Positions 49,921-58,982 of a stretch of DNA of 64,000 bases are shown one piece after another. This DNA comes from Haloarcula mannanilytica. Its GTDB lineage: Archaea > Halobacteriota > Halobacteria > Halobacteriales > Haloarculaceae. The notes below the pieces were generated by a model. The model was not told where the DNA came from and searched no databases. It worked only from the letters and a program-made list of their open reading frames with translations. The position numbers and the translations under genes are program-made. The DNA lies in NCBI RefSeq assembly GCF_005406125.1, contig NZ_BIXZ01000003.1, forward strand, positions 1-64,000, in the 5' to 3' direction. Each line of letters begins with the position of its first letter. Position 1 is the first letter of the stretch.

Positions 49921-51750
49921 CTACGGCGCGTAGTAGTACTCGCCGGCGTTTTTCTGCTCGCGGTCCAGTTGTGAGTCGGGCTTGTTGATGCGTGGCCGGG
50001 AGGTTCGCTCGTCGCGGCGGAAGGTGATATCGAGATTCTTGAGGAACTCGTTCATCCCCTCGCGCATGCCCTGTGGCGGCGCTGCGTGGCCGTTTTTCGC
50101 CGGCTCGCCGTCGAAGACGAGCAGCCGGTCGGCCAGCAGGTCGATCATGTAGATGTCGTGGTCGATGACCATCGCCGTCGCGTCGTGGTTCTCGGCGTAG
50201 CGCCGGATGGCCGATGTCGCCATGACCCGCTGTTCCACGTCCAGGTGGGCCGAGGGCTCGTCCAGCAGGTAGAGGTCGGCGTCCTTCGAGAGGCAGGCCG
50301 CGATGGCGACGCGCTGGCGCTCCCCGCCCGAGAGGTCGGTGAGTTGCTGTTCCATCACCGACTCCAGCTGGAGAGGCTGTGCGATTTCGGTGTTCCAGTA
50401 GGAGCTGCCGAAGTCGTCGGTTATCGACGCGAGGAACGCGTCGACACGCATCGGCTGGTCGATTTCGATGTACTGGGGCTTGTAGGCGATGTCGAGGCTG
50501 GTGTCGATGTCGCCGGCGGTCGGTTCGAGCCGACCGGCCAGCATCTTGGCGAACGTCGACTTCCCGATGCCGTTCGGGCCGACGACGCCCAGTACTTCGC
50601 TCTCGCGGATGGTGCCGGCCTCGACATCCAGCGAGAACTCGCCGTCGCCGTAGCTCTTCTGGAGTTCGGGGTACTCGATGACCACGTCGCCGGTCGAGGC
50701 GGTTCGCGGGGCGTGTTCCTCGAACTCGATTTCCGTCTGGCGGACCCGCATGTTCTCGTTTTCGAGGTAGCCCGAGAGATACTCGTTGATACCCTTCTTC
50801 GTGGATTTGGGCGGCGTGATGATACCGAACGCGCCGGGGGTCCCGTAGGCGACGTTGATGTTGTCGGCGAGCAGGTCCAGGATTGCGAGATCGTGCTCGA
50901 CGACGAGCATCGAGCGGTCCTCCTCCTCGGCGAGTTCCCGGATGAGCCGCGCAGCGGTCATCCGCTGGCCGATGTCCAGATACGGCGTAATCTCGTCGAG
51001 GAAGTAGAAGTCCGCGTCACGCGCCAGCGTGGCGACGAGCGCGACCCGCTGGAGCTCACCGCCCGAGAGGTCGTCGATGTGGTTGTCGACGACTGGGCCG
51101 ATGCCCGTGCGCTCGATGAGGTAGTCAAGGTCGCCCCGCTCGTCGGTCTGGTCGAGGAGCTGGCGGGCCTTCCCGTCGAACTGGTCCGGAATCCGGTCGA
51201 CGTACTGGGGCTTGCGAGCGACGGTCACGTCGCCGTCGCGCATCTGTTCGAGGTACTCCTGCAGGGCGGTCCCGCGGTACTCGTCGAGGATTTCGTCCCA
51301 GTTCGGCTCCTCGCCGTAGCGGCCCAGGTTGGGCTGCATCTCGTCGGCGAGGATGCGGACGGCAGTGGTCTTCCCGATGCCGTTCGGGCCGAGAATCCCG
51401 GTGACCTGGCCCTCAGCGGGGCTTGGGAGCCCGTACAGCGCGAAGGCGTTCTCCCCGTAGCGGTGGACCGGCTCGTCGGTCAGCTCCTGGGGCAGATTGA
51501 TGATCTCGATGGCGTCGAACGGGCACTTGTTCACGCAGATGCCACAGGACTCGCCCAGACAGATCTCCTCGGAGATGCGGACCTGGTCGGGCTGGCCCTC
51601 GAAGGGTTCGTCCTCTTCGTACTCGTCTTCCCGCTTGACGATGCATTCCTTCCCGCTGCGGTTGGGCGGGCAGTAGTTCATGCACTCGTAGTTACAGCGG
51701 TCGGGCTGACACCGCTCTAAGTCGACGACTGCGATACTGTCTTCGGCCAT
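49921..51750 (-). CDS. Ribosome-recycling ATPase ABCE1 (Rli1)
   Basis: The 609-residue protein has an N-terminal pair of [4Fe-4S] clusters (CQPDRCNYECMNYCPP and CLGESCGICVNKCPFDAI). Two ABC modules follow: Walker A GPNGIGKTT and GPNGIGKST, signatures LSGGELQR and LSGGERQR. It splits the 70S ribosome after termination, working with the release factor or Pelota. ATG 51750 (MAEDSIAVVDLERC) is the family start; upstream extension is spurious. Two bases separate it from the EMC6-like gene upstream on the same strand. Confidence 0.96.
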   Translation of the reverse strand: MAEDSIAVVDLERCQPDRCNYECMNYCPPNRSGKECIVKREDEYEEDEPFEGQPDQVRISEEICLGESCGICVNKCPFDAIEIINLPQELTDEPVHRYGENAFALYGLPSPAEGQVTGILGPNGIGKTTAVRILADEMQPNLGRYGEEPNWDEILDEYRGTALQEYLEQMRDGDVTVARKPQYVDRIPDQFDGKARQLLDQTDERGDLDYLIERTGIGPVVDNHIDDLSGGELQRVALVATLARDADFYFLDEITPYLDIGQRMTAARLIRELAEEEDRSMLVVEHDLAILDLLADNINVAYGTPGAFGIITPPKSTKKGINEYLSGYLENENMRVRQTEIEFEEHAPRTASTGDVVIEYPELQKSYGDGEFSLDVEAGTIRESEVLGVVGPNGIGKSTFAKMLAGRLEPTAGDIDTSLDIAYKPQYIEIDQPMRVDAFLASITDDFGSSYWNTEIAQPLQLESVMEQQLTDLSGGERQRVAIAACLSKDADLYLLDEPSAHLDVEQRVMATSAIRRYAENHDATAMVIDHDIYMIDLLADRLLVFDGEPAKNGHAAPPQGMREGMNEFLKNLDITFRRDERTSRPRINKPDSQLDREQKNAGEYYYAP

Positions 51751-51752
51751 CG

Positions 51753-52049
51753 TTACGCTCCCGCCGTCAGAAGAATGCCCCACGAGACGAACCACAGCGA
51801 GAAGGTCATGAAGCCGATGTAGAGCACGTCCTTCGCCGAGAGGTCGTCCGTGTCGATGCCGATCACCCGCAGAATCGGGAACTGTGCTGCGATAGCGACC
51901 GCGACGACCAGCACGCCTTGCGGGTCGCTCGGCGCTGTCGCTAACGCGTTAGAACCGAACGCGGCGGCGATGCCAGCGACGGCCGTCAGCGTCGTGACAG
52001 TGAGCCCCCGCATGTGAGAGCTCATCCCGTCCGCCGTTTCCGTAGCCAT
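51753..52049 (-). CDS. EMC6-like membrane protein
   Basis: The 98-residue protein, starting at ATG 52049, has three transmembrane segments at about 16-37, 45-63 and 77-97 with a short acidic loop (GIDTDDLSAKD). I recall haloarchaeal proteins of this size described as EMC6-like, after a small subunit of the eukaryotic membrane-protein insertion complex EMC. It lies immediately upstream of ABCE1 with only 2 bases between, a suggestive pairing of membrane insertion and ribosome recycling. The functional link is inference. Confidence 0.72.
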   Translation of the reverse strand: MATETADGMSSHMRGLTVTTLTAVAGIAAAFGSNALATAPSDPQGVLVVAVAIAAQFPILRVIGIDTDDLSAKDVLYIGFMTFSLWFVSWGILLTAGA

Positions 52050-52163
52050 ACCACACGTTCCACTACCCGCAACCAAAAGGTGCGCGGTTCGGTGCTGCGA
52101 GCGCTCGTGCCGGCGAGACGGACTCCTCAATCTTTATGCGGCCGGCGCTTGTGATTACGGGTA

Positions 52164-52427
52164 ATGACGGACTCTGATGGGGAGGCCATCGCAGACCTTC
52201 CGCCGAGCGCAAAGCTCGTATACAAGGTTCTGGAGTACGACGGCCCGCTGACACAGAAAGGCATCGTCGAAGAGTCGATGCTCTCGGCCCGCACTGTTCG
52301 CTACGCTCTGGAACGACTCGACGAAGTCGGTGTTATCGAAGAAGACGTGTACTTCGCCGACGCACGGCAGAACCTCTACGAGATCGTCGACCAACCGGCC
52401 GAAGCGGACGCCGCTGTCTCGGACTGA
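52164..52427 (+). CDS. Winged-helix MarR-like DNA-binding protein
   Basis: The 87-residue protein has the compact winged-helix arrangement PSAKLVYKVLEYDGPLTQKGIVEESMLSARTVRYALERLDEVGVIEEDVYFADARQNLYEI. The recognition helix region is ARTVRYALERL and the wing is EEDVYFADARQNLY. It lacks a ligand-binding domain and is small for MarR, so it may act as a dimer or adaptor. It is divergent from EMC6-like/ABCE1 with a 114-base gap. Target genes are unknown. Confidence 0.85.
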   Translation: MTDSDGEAIADLPPSAKLVYKVLEYDGPLTQKGIVEESMLSARTVRYALERLDEVGVIEEDVYFADARQNLYEIVDQPAEADAAVSD

Positions 52428-52471
52428 CTGGCCTTCTTACTCGGTTTTGCACTGCGGTCAGTAGCCACCGC

Positions 52472-53029
52472 TCACAGCGACGCGACCACGTCGTCCGTCG
52501 GCGCGATTGTCGCGAACTCACCGCGCAGTTGCGCCAGCGCGGTTCGGTGAACGAGTGCTGGTTCGAAGCGTTCACCGTCCAGCACCCGGTCGAACGTCGC
52601 CGTCGCGTCGCCCGGCACGACTACGTCGAAGCCGCGGTTTTCAGCCATCCGCGTCGTCGTCGAGACGCAGTGGTCGGTCGTCAGACCACAGATGACGAGC
52701 GTCTCGTACCCATGGTCGCGGAGCCACGTCTCCAGCTCGGTATCGATGAACGCGCCGTTGACGCGCTTTTCGAACGTCGCTTCGCCCGACGCAGGCTCTA
52801 GCCCCGGCTTGAACGCGAACCCCGGCTCGCCGCGCCGGAGCGGCGAGTTCGGCTCCGTCGAGTCGTGTCGAACGTGAACGATCGGGAGCCCACGTTCCCG
52901 CCACGCAGTAAGCAGCCGCGTGGCGTTCGCCTCGGCGTCGGGATTGCTCCGCGTCCCCCACCGTGACTCGTCGAATCCCTGCTGGAAGTCCACGAGGACG
53001 AGCACCGGCGTCTCGGGCAGTTCGACCAT
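52472..53029 (-). CDS. Isochorismatase-family cysteine hydrolase
   Basis: The 185-residue hydrolase has the catalytic triad pattern of the family: Asp14 in VLVDFQQGF, Lys88 in FEKRVNGAF and Cys121 in [10 protein letters not shown]. It could cleave nicotinamide or another amide. [18 protein letters not shown] segment is typical of the nicotinamidase-like branch. It follows a YcgG-like gene on the same strand with 1 base between, so the two are probably one operon. Confidence 0.9.
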   Translation of the reverse strand: MVELPETPVLVLVDFQQGFDESRWGTRSNPDAEANATRLLTAWRERGLPIVHVRHDSTEPNSPLRRGEPGFAFKPGLEPASGEATFEKRVNGAFIDTELETWLRDHGYETLVICGLTTDHCVSTTTRMAENRGFDVVVPGDATATFDRVLDGERFEPALVHRTALAQLRGEFATIAPTDDVVASL

Positions 53030-53030
53030 G

Positions 53031-53852
53031 TCAGTCGGCTGGCTCTGGCGCGGGCGTTTCGATGAGCCACTTCGATTTCGGATGTTCGCGCGTCACGGTC
53101 ATCGGACACTCGTCCGGCGACGCGTCTTCGTCCGAGGACAGCATGTACTGGGGCCACTCACGGTCGCCCTCGACGCCCCAGTCACCGAGATCAGCGTGCG
53201 GACAGACGCCATCGTACGCTTCGAGCCGTCCCTGGATGACATCGCGGGCGTGCTGGCCGGCCTCGGTATCGGCCGTGACGTTCAGGTCCTCGAACAGCGC
53301 CCGGGGCTGGAACGTGATCTCCAGCCCGACCGGGCAGTAGCGGCTCTTTCGCGTGTCATAGAACGGCGCACGACAGGTCGGAAACATCGGCTCGCCCCCG
53401 AAACAGAACTCCCAGTGAGGGTCATCGGGGTCGGTCGGGATATCCTCGGGCCACGGTTCCGGGTCGTGAACGTGGAGAAACTGGAGGACATGCCAGAGTC
53501 GGTCGTGGTACTCGGACTCAGTCAACGGTCGGTCCGGCGGCCGGAAGAACGTCACCAGCGACGCCCGCTCGCTGTGGTCCTGGTAGGTCTCTATGTAGGT
53601 GAGCAGCGTCCTGCCGAGGTCGAACAGCGCGTCCGCGTCGCTCATCGACGGGACAGCCGTATACAGCGGATCGCCGTCTCGCACTGACTCCGCGCCGAAG
53701 AAACAGGGGAACGGGGAGCCGTTTCGCTCACCGGTCAATCCCTCTCTGAACGTTCGCCAGTGGGCCCCAACCCAGTCGGGCGCGTCGCCGCGCTCTACTC
53801 GGGCGGCCAGTGTTTCCTGGTCTTGTAAGCTACCGACGACTGCGTCGGTCAT
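53031..53852 (-). CDS. YqcI/YcgG family protein
   Basis: The 273-residue soluble protein has conserved family segments: [70 protein letters not shown] and [10 protein letters not shown]. YqcI/YcgG homologues are widespread in bacteria and archaea but have no assigned reaction; Cys and His residues in the core may bind metal. It is the first gene of a two-gene operon with the isochorismatase-like gene. The ATG at 53852 is close to the conserved start. Confidence 0.88.
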   Translation of the reverse strand: MTDAVVGSLQDQETLAARVERGDAPDWVGAHWRTFREGLTGERNGSPFPCFFGAESVRDGDPLYTAVPSMSDADALFDLGRTLLTYIETYQDHSERASLVTFFRPPDRPLTESEYHDRLWHVLQFLHVHDPEPWPEDIPTDPDDPHWEFCFGGEPMFPTCRAPFYDTRKSRYCPVGLEITFQPRALFEDLNVTADTEAGQHARDVIQGRLEAYDGVCPHADLGDWGVEGDREWPQYMLSSDEDASPDECPMTVTREHPKSKWLIETPAPEPAD

Positions 53853-53963
53853 GGGTAGCCGGTCGGGCTCCTCCGGAATTTATCTGTCGCTTTCGGCAGC
53901 TCGACTGCTGTATTTGGCACAATTGTTCACTTATATCTCGTCAGTCTGGAAAATTCGATAGCG

Positions 53964-54083
53964 GTGGCCGCCGCGGTGAACGAGCGTCCCGAGGATATCG
54001 CAGGCAACATCGACTACAACTCTGGGATGTTGAAGCCGCGCACCGGCCGGTTATCGAACGCTCCTACGACGGGACGACCGTAA
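53964..54083 (+). CDS. Candidate 39-codon leaderless ORF or gene remnant
   Basis: GTG 53964 opens a 39-codon frame ending TAA 54081-54083. TTATAT at 53931-53936 is at the right distance for a leaderless transcript. Codons for AAAVNERPEDIAGNIDYNSG show strong GC3 bias like real genes. The last six codons overlap the convergent PINc-ATPase gene. No family is recognised; it may be a short gene, a truncated relic or chance. The rest of 53853-54063 holds nothing else. Confidence 0.3.
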   Translation: MAAAVNERPEDIAGNIDYNSGMLKPRTGRLSNAPTTGRP

Positions 54084-55941
54084 TCGTACTGCCGCGGTCG
54101 ATGGCCCGCTCCAGTTCTTCGGCGATGCCCGACCCCCGCGAGACCTGAATCTCGCCGCTACGGGAGACCGTCGCGGTAAAGAGGTACTCGCCGTCGGCCT
54201 GTAGCTCGACGGTGTCGCCGGCATGGCCATCGAGCGGGACGATGACGTGCCGAGAGGTGACTTCGGGCTGGACGATTTCACCCTGCTTGCCGCCGGATTC
54301 GGTCTTGGGACCGCCCGAGGGTCCGGACGGTCGCTCCTCGAAGGTCCGCACGTCGATGTCGATGCCGAGGCGGTTCTCCACGTCGGAGATGCGGCCCCCG
54401 CCCTTGCCGATGACCTGCGAGATGTCGTCGTCCTCGACCCAGGCGATAGCGGTGTTGGGGCCACGGAGTTCGACCTCGACGTGGCCGCGGGCAATCGACC
54501 GAATCTCGCGCTCGACCTCCTGCTTGGCGAGGCGGTCGACACCCGAATCCTCCTGGTCGTCTTCGTCGCCAAGCGGCACCGTGACGACCTGGTTGTTGAA
54601 GGTGTAAATCTCGAACTCCGGTCGGTTGGTCTCGAAGTCCTTGACCATGATGACCGGTCGCGCGAGGTCGTCTTCCATGAGGCCCTGCGGGACCTTGACC
54701 TCGGTCGTCACGTCGTAGACGGTGTGGACCTCACCGGCTTCGATGTAGACGACGGTGTCGACAATCTGGGGAATGAGTCCCAGTTCGACGCGGCCGATGA
54801 GCCGCTGGAGCGCGTCGATGGCGCGGGTCGCGTGGACGACGCCGACCATGCCGACGCCGGCCAGGCGCATGTCAGCGAACACTTCGAAGTCGTCGGTTTT
54901 GCGCACCTCGTCGTAGATGGTGTAGTCCGGTCGGACCATCAGCAGCGAGTCGGCGGTCTTCTCCATCGAGCCGCCGAGTTCGGTGTACTGCGTGATGTTC
55001 GGCCCGACCTGGAGGTCCCGGGGTTTCTCCATCGTCTTGACCGCGTAGTCGGCGTCGACGAGGAACTCCCCGACGGCCTGGGCAAAGGTCGACTTCCCGG
55101 CCCCGGGTGAGCCGGAGATGAGGACGCCGCGCTGGTGTTCGGTGAAGCGGTCCCGGAGCTGGTCCGCGTACTCGTAGTCGTCCAGTTCGGTCTTGACGAT
55201 TGGCCGGACGGCCGTGATTTCGAGTGCGTCGGCGAATGGCGGCCGCGCGATAGCGATGCGGTAGTCCCGGAACTGGGTGATTGTCATCCCCGGCTCGTCG
55301 AGTTCGAGGAAGCCGTCGGGCGAGGCGCGCGCGCTCTCCTCGATGTCGGCGGCGTACTCTCGGAGCTCGCTCTCAGTCGCGGGGTCGTCGCGGATCGGCG
55401 TGTACTGCATATCGCCGATAGAGCCCTTCTTGGCGTAGGGCTGGACGCCGACCTTGAGGTGGACGCTCATCGTCCCCTCGTCGAAGAAGTTCTCGATCTG
55501 GAGGCGGTCGACCGTCCGCTTGATCGGCTCGACGAACTCGACTGCGAGCCCCTTCGCGCGGGCGACCTGTGCCTGCACGTCGTCGCTGGTCACGAGCGTC
55601 GCGTCGCGGTCACCGGCGATGTCTCGGATGAGCGCGTCGATCTGGCCCTCGCCGGCTTCGCGCTTCTCGATGGCGTCGGGCCGCCGGCCGACGTACTCTA
55701 CGTCGATTGTCCCTTCCTCGGCCAGGTCGACGAGCGTCTGTAGCTCCTCAAGCCCCTCCCAGCCGGTCTCGCGGCCGTCGTTCGCCTGTGCTTCGAGTTC
55801 GCCGACGACGGCTTCGGGGACCACGACCGTCGCGCCGGCAAAGCCCATGCCGTCGACATCGGTGTCAGGGTCGGCATCGGCCTTCACTTGGTCGGACACG
55901 CGGCCGTCGATGACCACGCTCGTGTCCGGTACGATTTCCAT
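54064..55941 (-). CDS. PIN-domain / type II secretion-like ATPase / KH protein
   Basis: The 625-residue protein has a PIN nuclease domain (MEIVPDTSVVIDGRVSDQV at the start; Asp of VLD-type sites and DALIRDIAGD). A GspE/PilT-like ATPase follows with Walker A GSPGAGKSTFAQ, an aspartate box and PQGLMEDDLARPV. It ends with a KH-like RNA-binding domain (VIGKGGGRISDVENRLG) and a C-terminal beta region. This PINc/VapC-ATPase architecture is conserved across archaea. It resembles a nuclease-coupled RNA remodeller; no target has been established here. The start ATG 55941 is clear. Confidence 0.92.
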   Translation of the reverse strand: MEIVPDTSVVIDGRVSDQVKADADPDTDVDGMGFAGATVVVPEAVVGELEAQANDGRETGWEGLEELQTLVDLAEEGTIDVEYVGRRPDAIEKREAGEGQIDALIRDIAGDRDATLVTSDDVQAQVARAKGLAVEFVEPIKRTVDRLQIENFFDEGTMSVHLKVGVQPYAKKGSIGDMQYTPIRDDPATESELREYAADIEESARASPDGFLELDEPGMTITQFRDYRIAIARPPFADALEITAVRPIVKTELDDYEYADQLRDRFTEHQRGVLISGSPGAGKSTFAQAVGEFLVDADYAVKTMEKPRDLQVGPNITQYTELGGSMEKTADSLLMVRPDYTIYDEVRKTDDFEVFADMRLAGVGMVGVVHATRAIDALQRLIGRVELGLIPQIVDTVVYIEAGEVHTVYDVTTEVKVPQGLMEDDLARPVIMVKDFETNRPEFEIYTFNNQVVTVPLGDEDDQEDSGVDRLAKQEVEREIRSIARGHVEVELRGPNTAIAWVEDDDISQVIGKGGGRISDVENRLGIDIDVRTFEERPSGPSGGPKTESGGKQGEIVQPEVTSRHVIVPLDGHAGDTVELQADGEYLFTATVSRSGEIQVSRGSGIAEELERAIDRGSTITVVPS

Positions 55942-56046
55942 ATCGGGCCGTTGGAGACTGCCGTTGATAAGGGTGTGGAGTCCACACGCACCTCGGTTCC
56001 GTTCACCGACGCCGCAAAACGGGACAAACGCTGTACCGCAGCCGAC

Positions 56047-56301
56047 TCAGACGGCCTTCCGGAGTTGCGTCCGGACGCTCCGGTCAACCGACGCAAGCGA
56101 CGGCTGTCCGTACTGATTGGCCGCCAGCTCACGGACCCATAGTGTCCGGTCCAGCTCCCGGAGCCCCTCCTGTTCGCCCACGAGTTCGACCGTTTCGGCG
56201 TTCGCCTCGACGATGTCGACGCCCGTGTTGCCGCGGACGGCCCGCTTCAGCTCGCTGACTTCCGCGGTTGTGACCCCCTCGACCGTGATTTCCGAACTCA
56301 T
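56047..56301 (-). CDS. Small haloarchaeal protein, unknown
   Basis: The 84-residue protein starts at ATG 56301 (MSSEITVEGVTTAEVSELKRAVRG), followed by VDIVEANAETVELVGEQEGLRELDRTLWVRELAANQYGQP. The strand-helix pattern suggests a compact alpha/beta domain. A TATTTACC-type element on the minus strand is at about 30 bases. It lies upstream of the PINc-ATPase on the same strand with a 105-base gap. Function unknown. Confidence 0.7.
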   Translation of the reverse strand: MSSEITVEGVTTAEVSELKRAVRGNTGVDIVEANAETVELVGEQEGLRELDRTLWVRELAANQYGQPSLASVDRSVRTQLRKAV

Positions 56302-56417
56302 CACCACTACGTACGTACCTGGTAAATAAATCTGGACTACCGAATCGTTTAGGCCTCTAAACATGGCAATCCGCTCCTGTCCATGACTTTTTGCCGTCCC
56401 GGTCCCCGACCCACGGT

Positions 56418-57500
56418 ATGGCCACGCTCACGTCGCTGACTCGCGATCTCGTTTCGATACCCAGTCACGACGACGAAGCGGCTGCCGGGAAGTCTATCCG
56501 GCAGTGGCTTGAAACCAACACCGACGCGCGGGTCACCCGCGACGACCACGGCAACGTCATCGCTCGCAAAGGGCAGGGCGACACATCGCTGGCGCTCGTC
56601 GGCCACCACGACGTAGTCCCGCCGGACGGCTCACAGGTAGATACCGACGGCGAGTACGTCGTCGAGGAACGCGACGGCCGCCTCTATGGCCGCGGCACAG
56701 CGGACATGAAAGGCTGTGTCGCCGCGGCGATGCTGGCATTCCGGGACGCCGACCCCGCCAGCGAACTCGTCTTCGCCTCCTTCGTCGGCGAGGAGCAGGG
56801 CGGGGTCGGTTGCCAGGCCGCCATCGAGGACGGCTTCGCGCCCGACTACGCCGTCGTCGGGGAGGGGTCGACCGGCTACTCCGGCGACGGCGTCACCGAC
56901 GTAGCAGTGGCTCACAAGGGCCGACGGGGGTCAACCATCGTCGCCGAGGGCGCGGCGGCCCACGCCAGCGAACCCGAAGCGGGCGCGAACGCCATCTACC
57001 GCGCGACCGACGCCGTCGACATGGTCCGGGACCTCGATTTCCCTGAGACGACGGTCCTGGGCCACGACCTGCGTGGGAGCGTCGCCGTCACCGAAATCGA
57101 CGGCGGGTCGGCCTGGAACGTCATTCCCGAGCACTGTGAGGCCACGGTCGACGAGCGGACGGTCCCCGGCGAGCGCGCGCCGCTTGACAGGGTGGAAGCC
57201 ATCGACGGCGTCACTTGGCGCGTCGACCAGGACCTCCCGCCGATGGCCTGCAGCGACGCCGAGTTCGCCGACACGGTGCTTAACGCGGCGACTGCGGCGC
57301 AGGATGGCGCGCCCGAGCACGTGGTCAAACCGCACGCGACCGATGCCGGCTGGCTCGCCCAGGCCGGTACGGACTGCGTGATTGTCGGTGCGGCCGAACC
57401 CGGTGAGGCCCACACTGCCGACGAGAGCGTCTCGCTGGACGTACTGGAACGCTGCCGCGAGGTCTATGAACGCATCGCCGAAGCGTGGCCATCGCACTGA
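56418..57500 (+). CDS. M20-family metallopeptidase / deacylase
   Basis: The 360-residue enzyme has a dinuclear zinc centre: His64 in GHHDVVPP, Asp96 in GRGTADMKGC and Glu125-Glu126 in SFVGEEQGG. A dimerisation domain follows (GSAWNVIPEHCEATVDERT), then the C-terminal ligand histidine near EPGEAHTADES. It resembles ArgE/DapE/LysK deacylases that remove acyl groups from amino-acid intermediates. No arginine or lysine genes are adjacent, so the substrate remains open. ATG 56418 (MATLTSLTRDLVSIPSHDDE) is the natural start; ATG 56391 adds 9 residues. Confidence 0.9.
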   Translation: MATLTSLTRDLVSIPSHDDEAAAGKSIRQWLETNTDARVTRDDHGNVIARKGQGDTSLALVGHHDVVPPDGSQVDTDGEYVVEERDGRLYGRGTADMKGCVAAAMLAFRDADPASELVFASFVGEEQGGVGCQAAIEDGFAPDYAVVGEGSTGYSGDGVTDVAVAHKGRRGSTIVAEGAAAHASEPEAGANAIYRATDAVDMVRDLDFPETTVLGHDLRGSVAVTEIDGGSAWNVIPEHCEATVDERTVPGERAPLDRVEAIDGVTWRVDQDLPPMACSDAEFADTVLNAATAAQDGAPEHVVKPHATDAGWLAQAGTDCVIVGAAEPGEAHTADESVSLDVLERCREVYERIAEAWPSH

Positions 57501-57600
57501 TTTTCGACAGTAACGCTACTACAGTCGCCAGCGTGGTGCCTGAACCGTCCTCGGGTTTCTCTCTGGCGTTGAATGCTGACTTCTGAATTAATTCCACTAA

Positions 57601-57700
57601 ATCCTGACTATACTGAATGTACATCCATATAGATTTTCTAACAGTGGGTATTCATATAGAAAACCCGAAATACTTGTATATTCATCCATATTTATACCTG
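57601..57700 (+). promoter_or_regulatory. AT-rich repeated-motif promoter of formamidase-like gene
   Basis: TATA-like ATTTATACC (57690-57698) precedes ATG 57727 by 29 bases. Upstream are CATCCATAT at 57622-57630 and again at 57683-57691, and CATATAG at 57626-57632 and 57653-57659. The spacing of similar motifs, about 30 bases, would put them on the same face of the helix at three turns. They may be binding sites for a regulator. The whole gap 57501-57726 has no gene. Confidence 0.45.
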
Positions 57701-57726
57701 CCTGACACCTCCCGGGACGTGGAGCG

Positions 57727-58896
57727 ATGAAACGAAGACGACTCATGAAAGCGGCAGGCGCGTTGGGCGTCCTCGGGGCCGGAACCGGCTCGCAGCTTCT
57801 CGGGGAGAACATCGACCTCGCGGCCGCACAGGAGGAAGACGAGACAGAGGCCGACGGCCAAGCGGATGAGGAGTATGAAGTCGATACAGTCGTCGAATCA
57901 ACGACCGAGAACGTGGAATGGGGCGCAATCGACCCGACAAAGGACCCCGTTGAACGGGTCGAATCAGGCTCGGTGGTCCAGATTGAGACCATATCCCACG
58001 AAGGTATCCTGGAAGACCAGCCCGGTCCCGAGGAATTCTTCACAAGCGCGGGGATTCCGGAATCCGAAATTTTGGAGGACCAGGTCAGTGTCTACGAGGA
58101 AGTCCCCCACGACGGGGGTGGCCCACACGTCGTCACCGGGCCGGTGTACATCGAGGACGCCGAACCTGGCGACGTGCTGGAGGTCGAAGTGCTGGATATC
58201 GACTTCCGTGTCCCCTACGGCGCGAACACGATGCGACAGCGGAAAGGCGGCCTTCCCTCGGAGTTCACGTGGAACGACAGCGAGGTGATCGAATTTGACC
58301 TCGACCGGGGCGTCGCGGAACTCAGTGATACCACCGAAATTCCGCTGGAACCGTTCCAGGGAATCATGGCTGTCGGTCCGACGGCGACGACGGGGCGGGT
58401 GAACTCAGTGCCACCGGGTCCGTTCGGCGGCAACATCGATGTCCAGGGCACCGGCGTCGGGACGACGCTGTACTTCCCGGTTTTCGTTCCTGGCGCACTG
58501 TTTTTCACCGGCGACGGGCACGCGCTGCAGGGCAACGGCGAAGTCGACCTCACCGCCCTGGAGACATCGCTGACGCCGACGTTCCGGTTCACGCTGCACA
58601 AGAACGCCGAGCAGATGGACTGGCCCATCGCCGAGACCGACGAGGATGTCTACGTCATGGGCATCAACGACGACCTCGACAACGCGATGGAACAGGCGCT
58701 CCGCGAGGCGATCTCCCTGCTCGTCCACCAGAAAGACATGACGCCGACGGAGGCCTACCGACTGCTGAGTCTCGCCGGGGACTTCAACGTCTCACAGATT
58801 GTGGATATCAACAAGGGGATTCACGGGAAAATCCCGAAGAGCATCTTCACCGACGGCTTCGAAATCGACCCACAGAATCTGGGTGAGAGCTTCTAA
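57727..58896 (+). CDS. Exported acetamidase/formamidase family protein
   Basis: The 389-residue protein has a twin-arginine-like signal peptide (MKRRRLMKAAGALGVLGAG), a mature acidic linker and the FmdA/AmdA fold: DPVERVESGSVVQIETISHEG, HVVTGPVYIEDAEPGDVLEVEVLDI, PFGGNIDVQGTGVGTTLYFPVFVPGALFFTGDGHALQGNGE and QKDMTPTEAYRLLSLAGDFNVSQIVD. This family hydrolyses short amides such as formamide and acetamide to ammonia and acid. Most homologues are cytosolic; here the signal puts it outside. No lipobox cysteine is visible, so it may be released or loosely attached. It stands alone with its own promoter. Confidence 0.85.
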   Translation: MKRRRLMKAAGALGVLGAGTGSQLLGENIDLAAAQEEDETEADGQADEEYEVDTVVESTTENVEWGAIDPTKDPVERVESGSVVQIETISHEGILEDQPGPEEFFTSAGIPESEILEDQVSVYEEVPHDGGGPHVVTGPVYIEDAEPGDVLEVEVLDIDFRVPYGANTMRQRKGGLPSEFTWNDSEVIEFDLDRGVAELSDTTEIPLEPFQGIMAVGPTATTGRVNSVPPGPFGGNIDVQGTGVGTTLYFPVFVPGALFFTGDGHALQGNGEVDLTALETSLTPTFRFTLHKNAEQMDWPIAETDEDVYVMGINDDLDNAMEQALREAISLLVHQKDMTPTEAYRLLSLAGDFNVSQIVDINKGIHGKIPKSIFTDGFEIDPQNLGESF

Positions 58897-58982
58897 GAAC
58901 CCGATAACTGGTTGTGTCGCCGGCACGTGCGTTGTTTTCCGGCGACACCGCTTCTTTAGGGTCGCCGGCCTAATCCCGCTGT

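Noticed and set aside
50086-51720. 544-codon ORF antisense to ABCE1
   Set aside because: It has no recognisable family, while the minus strand encodes all ABCE1 motifs. Same GC-shadow effect.
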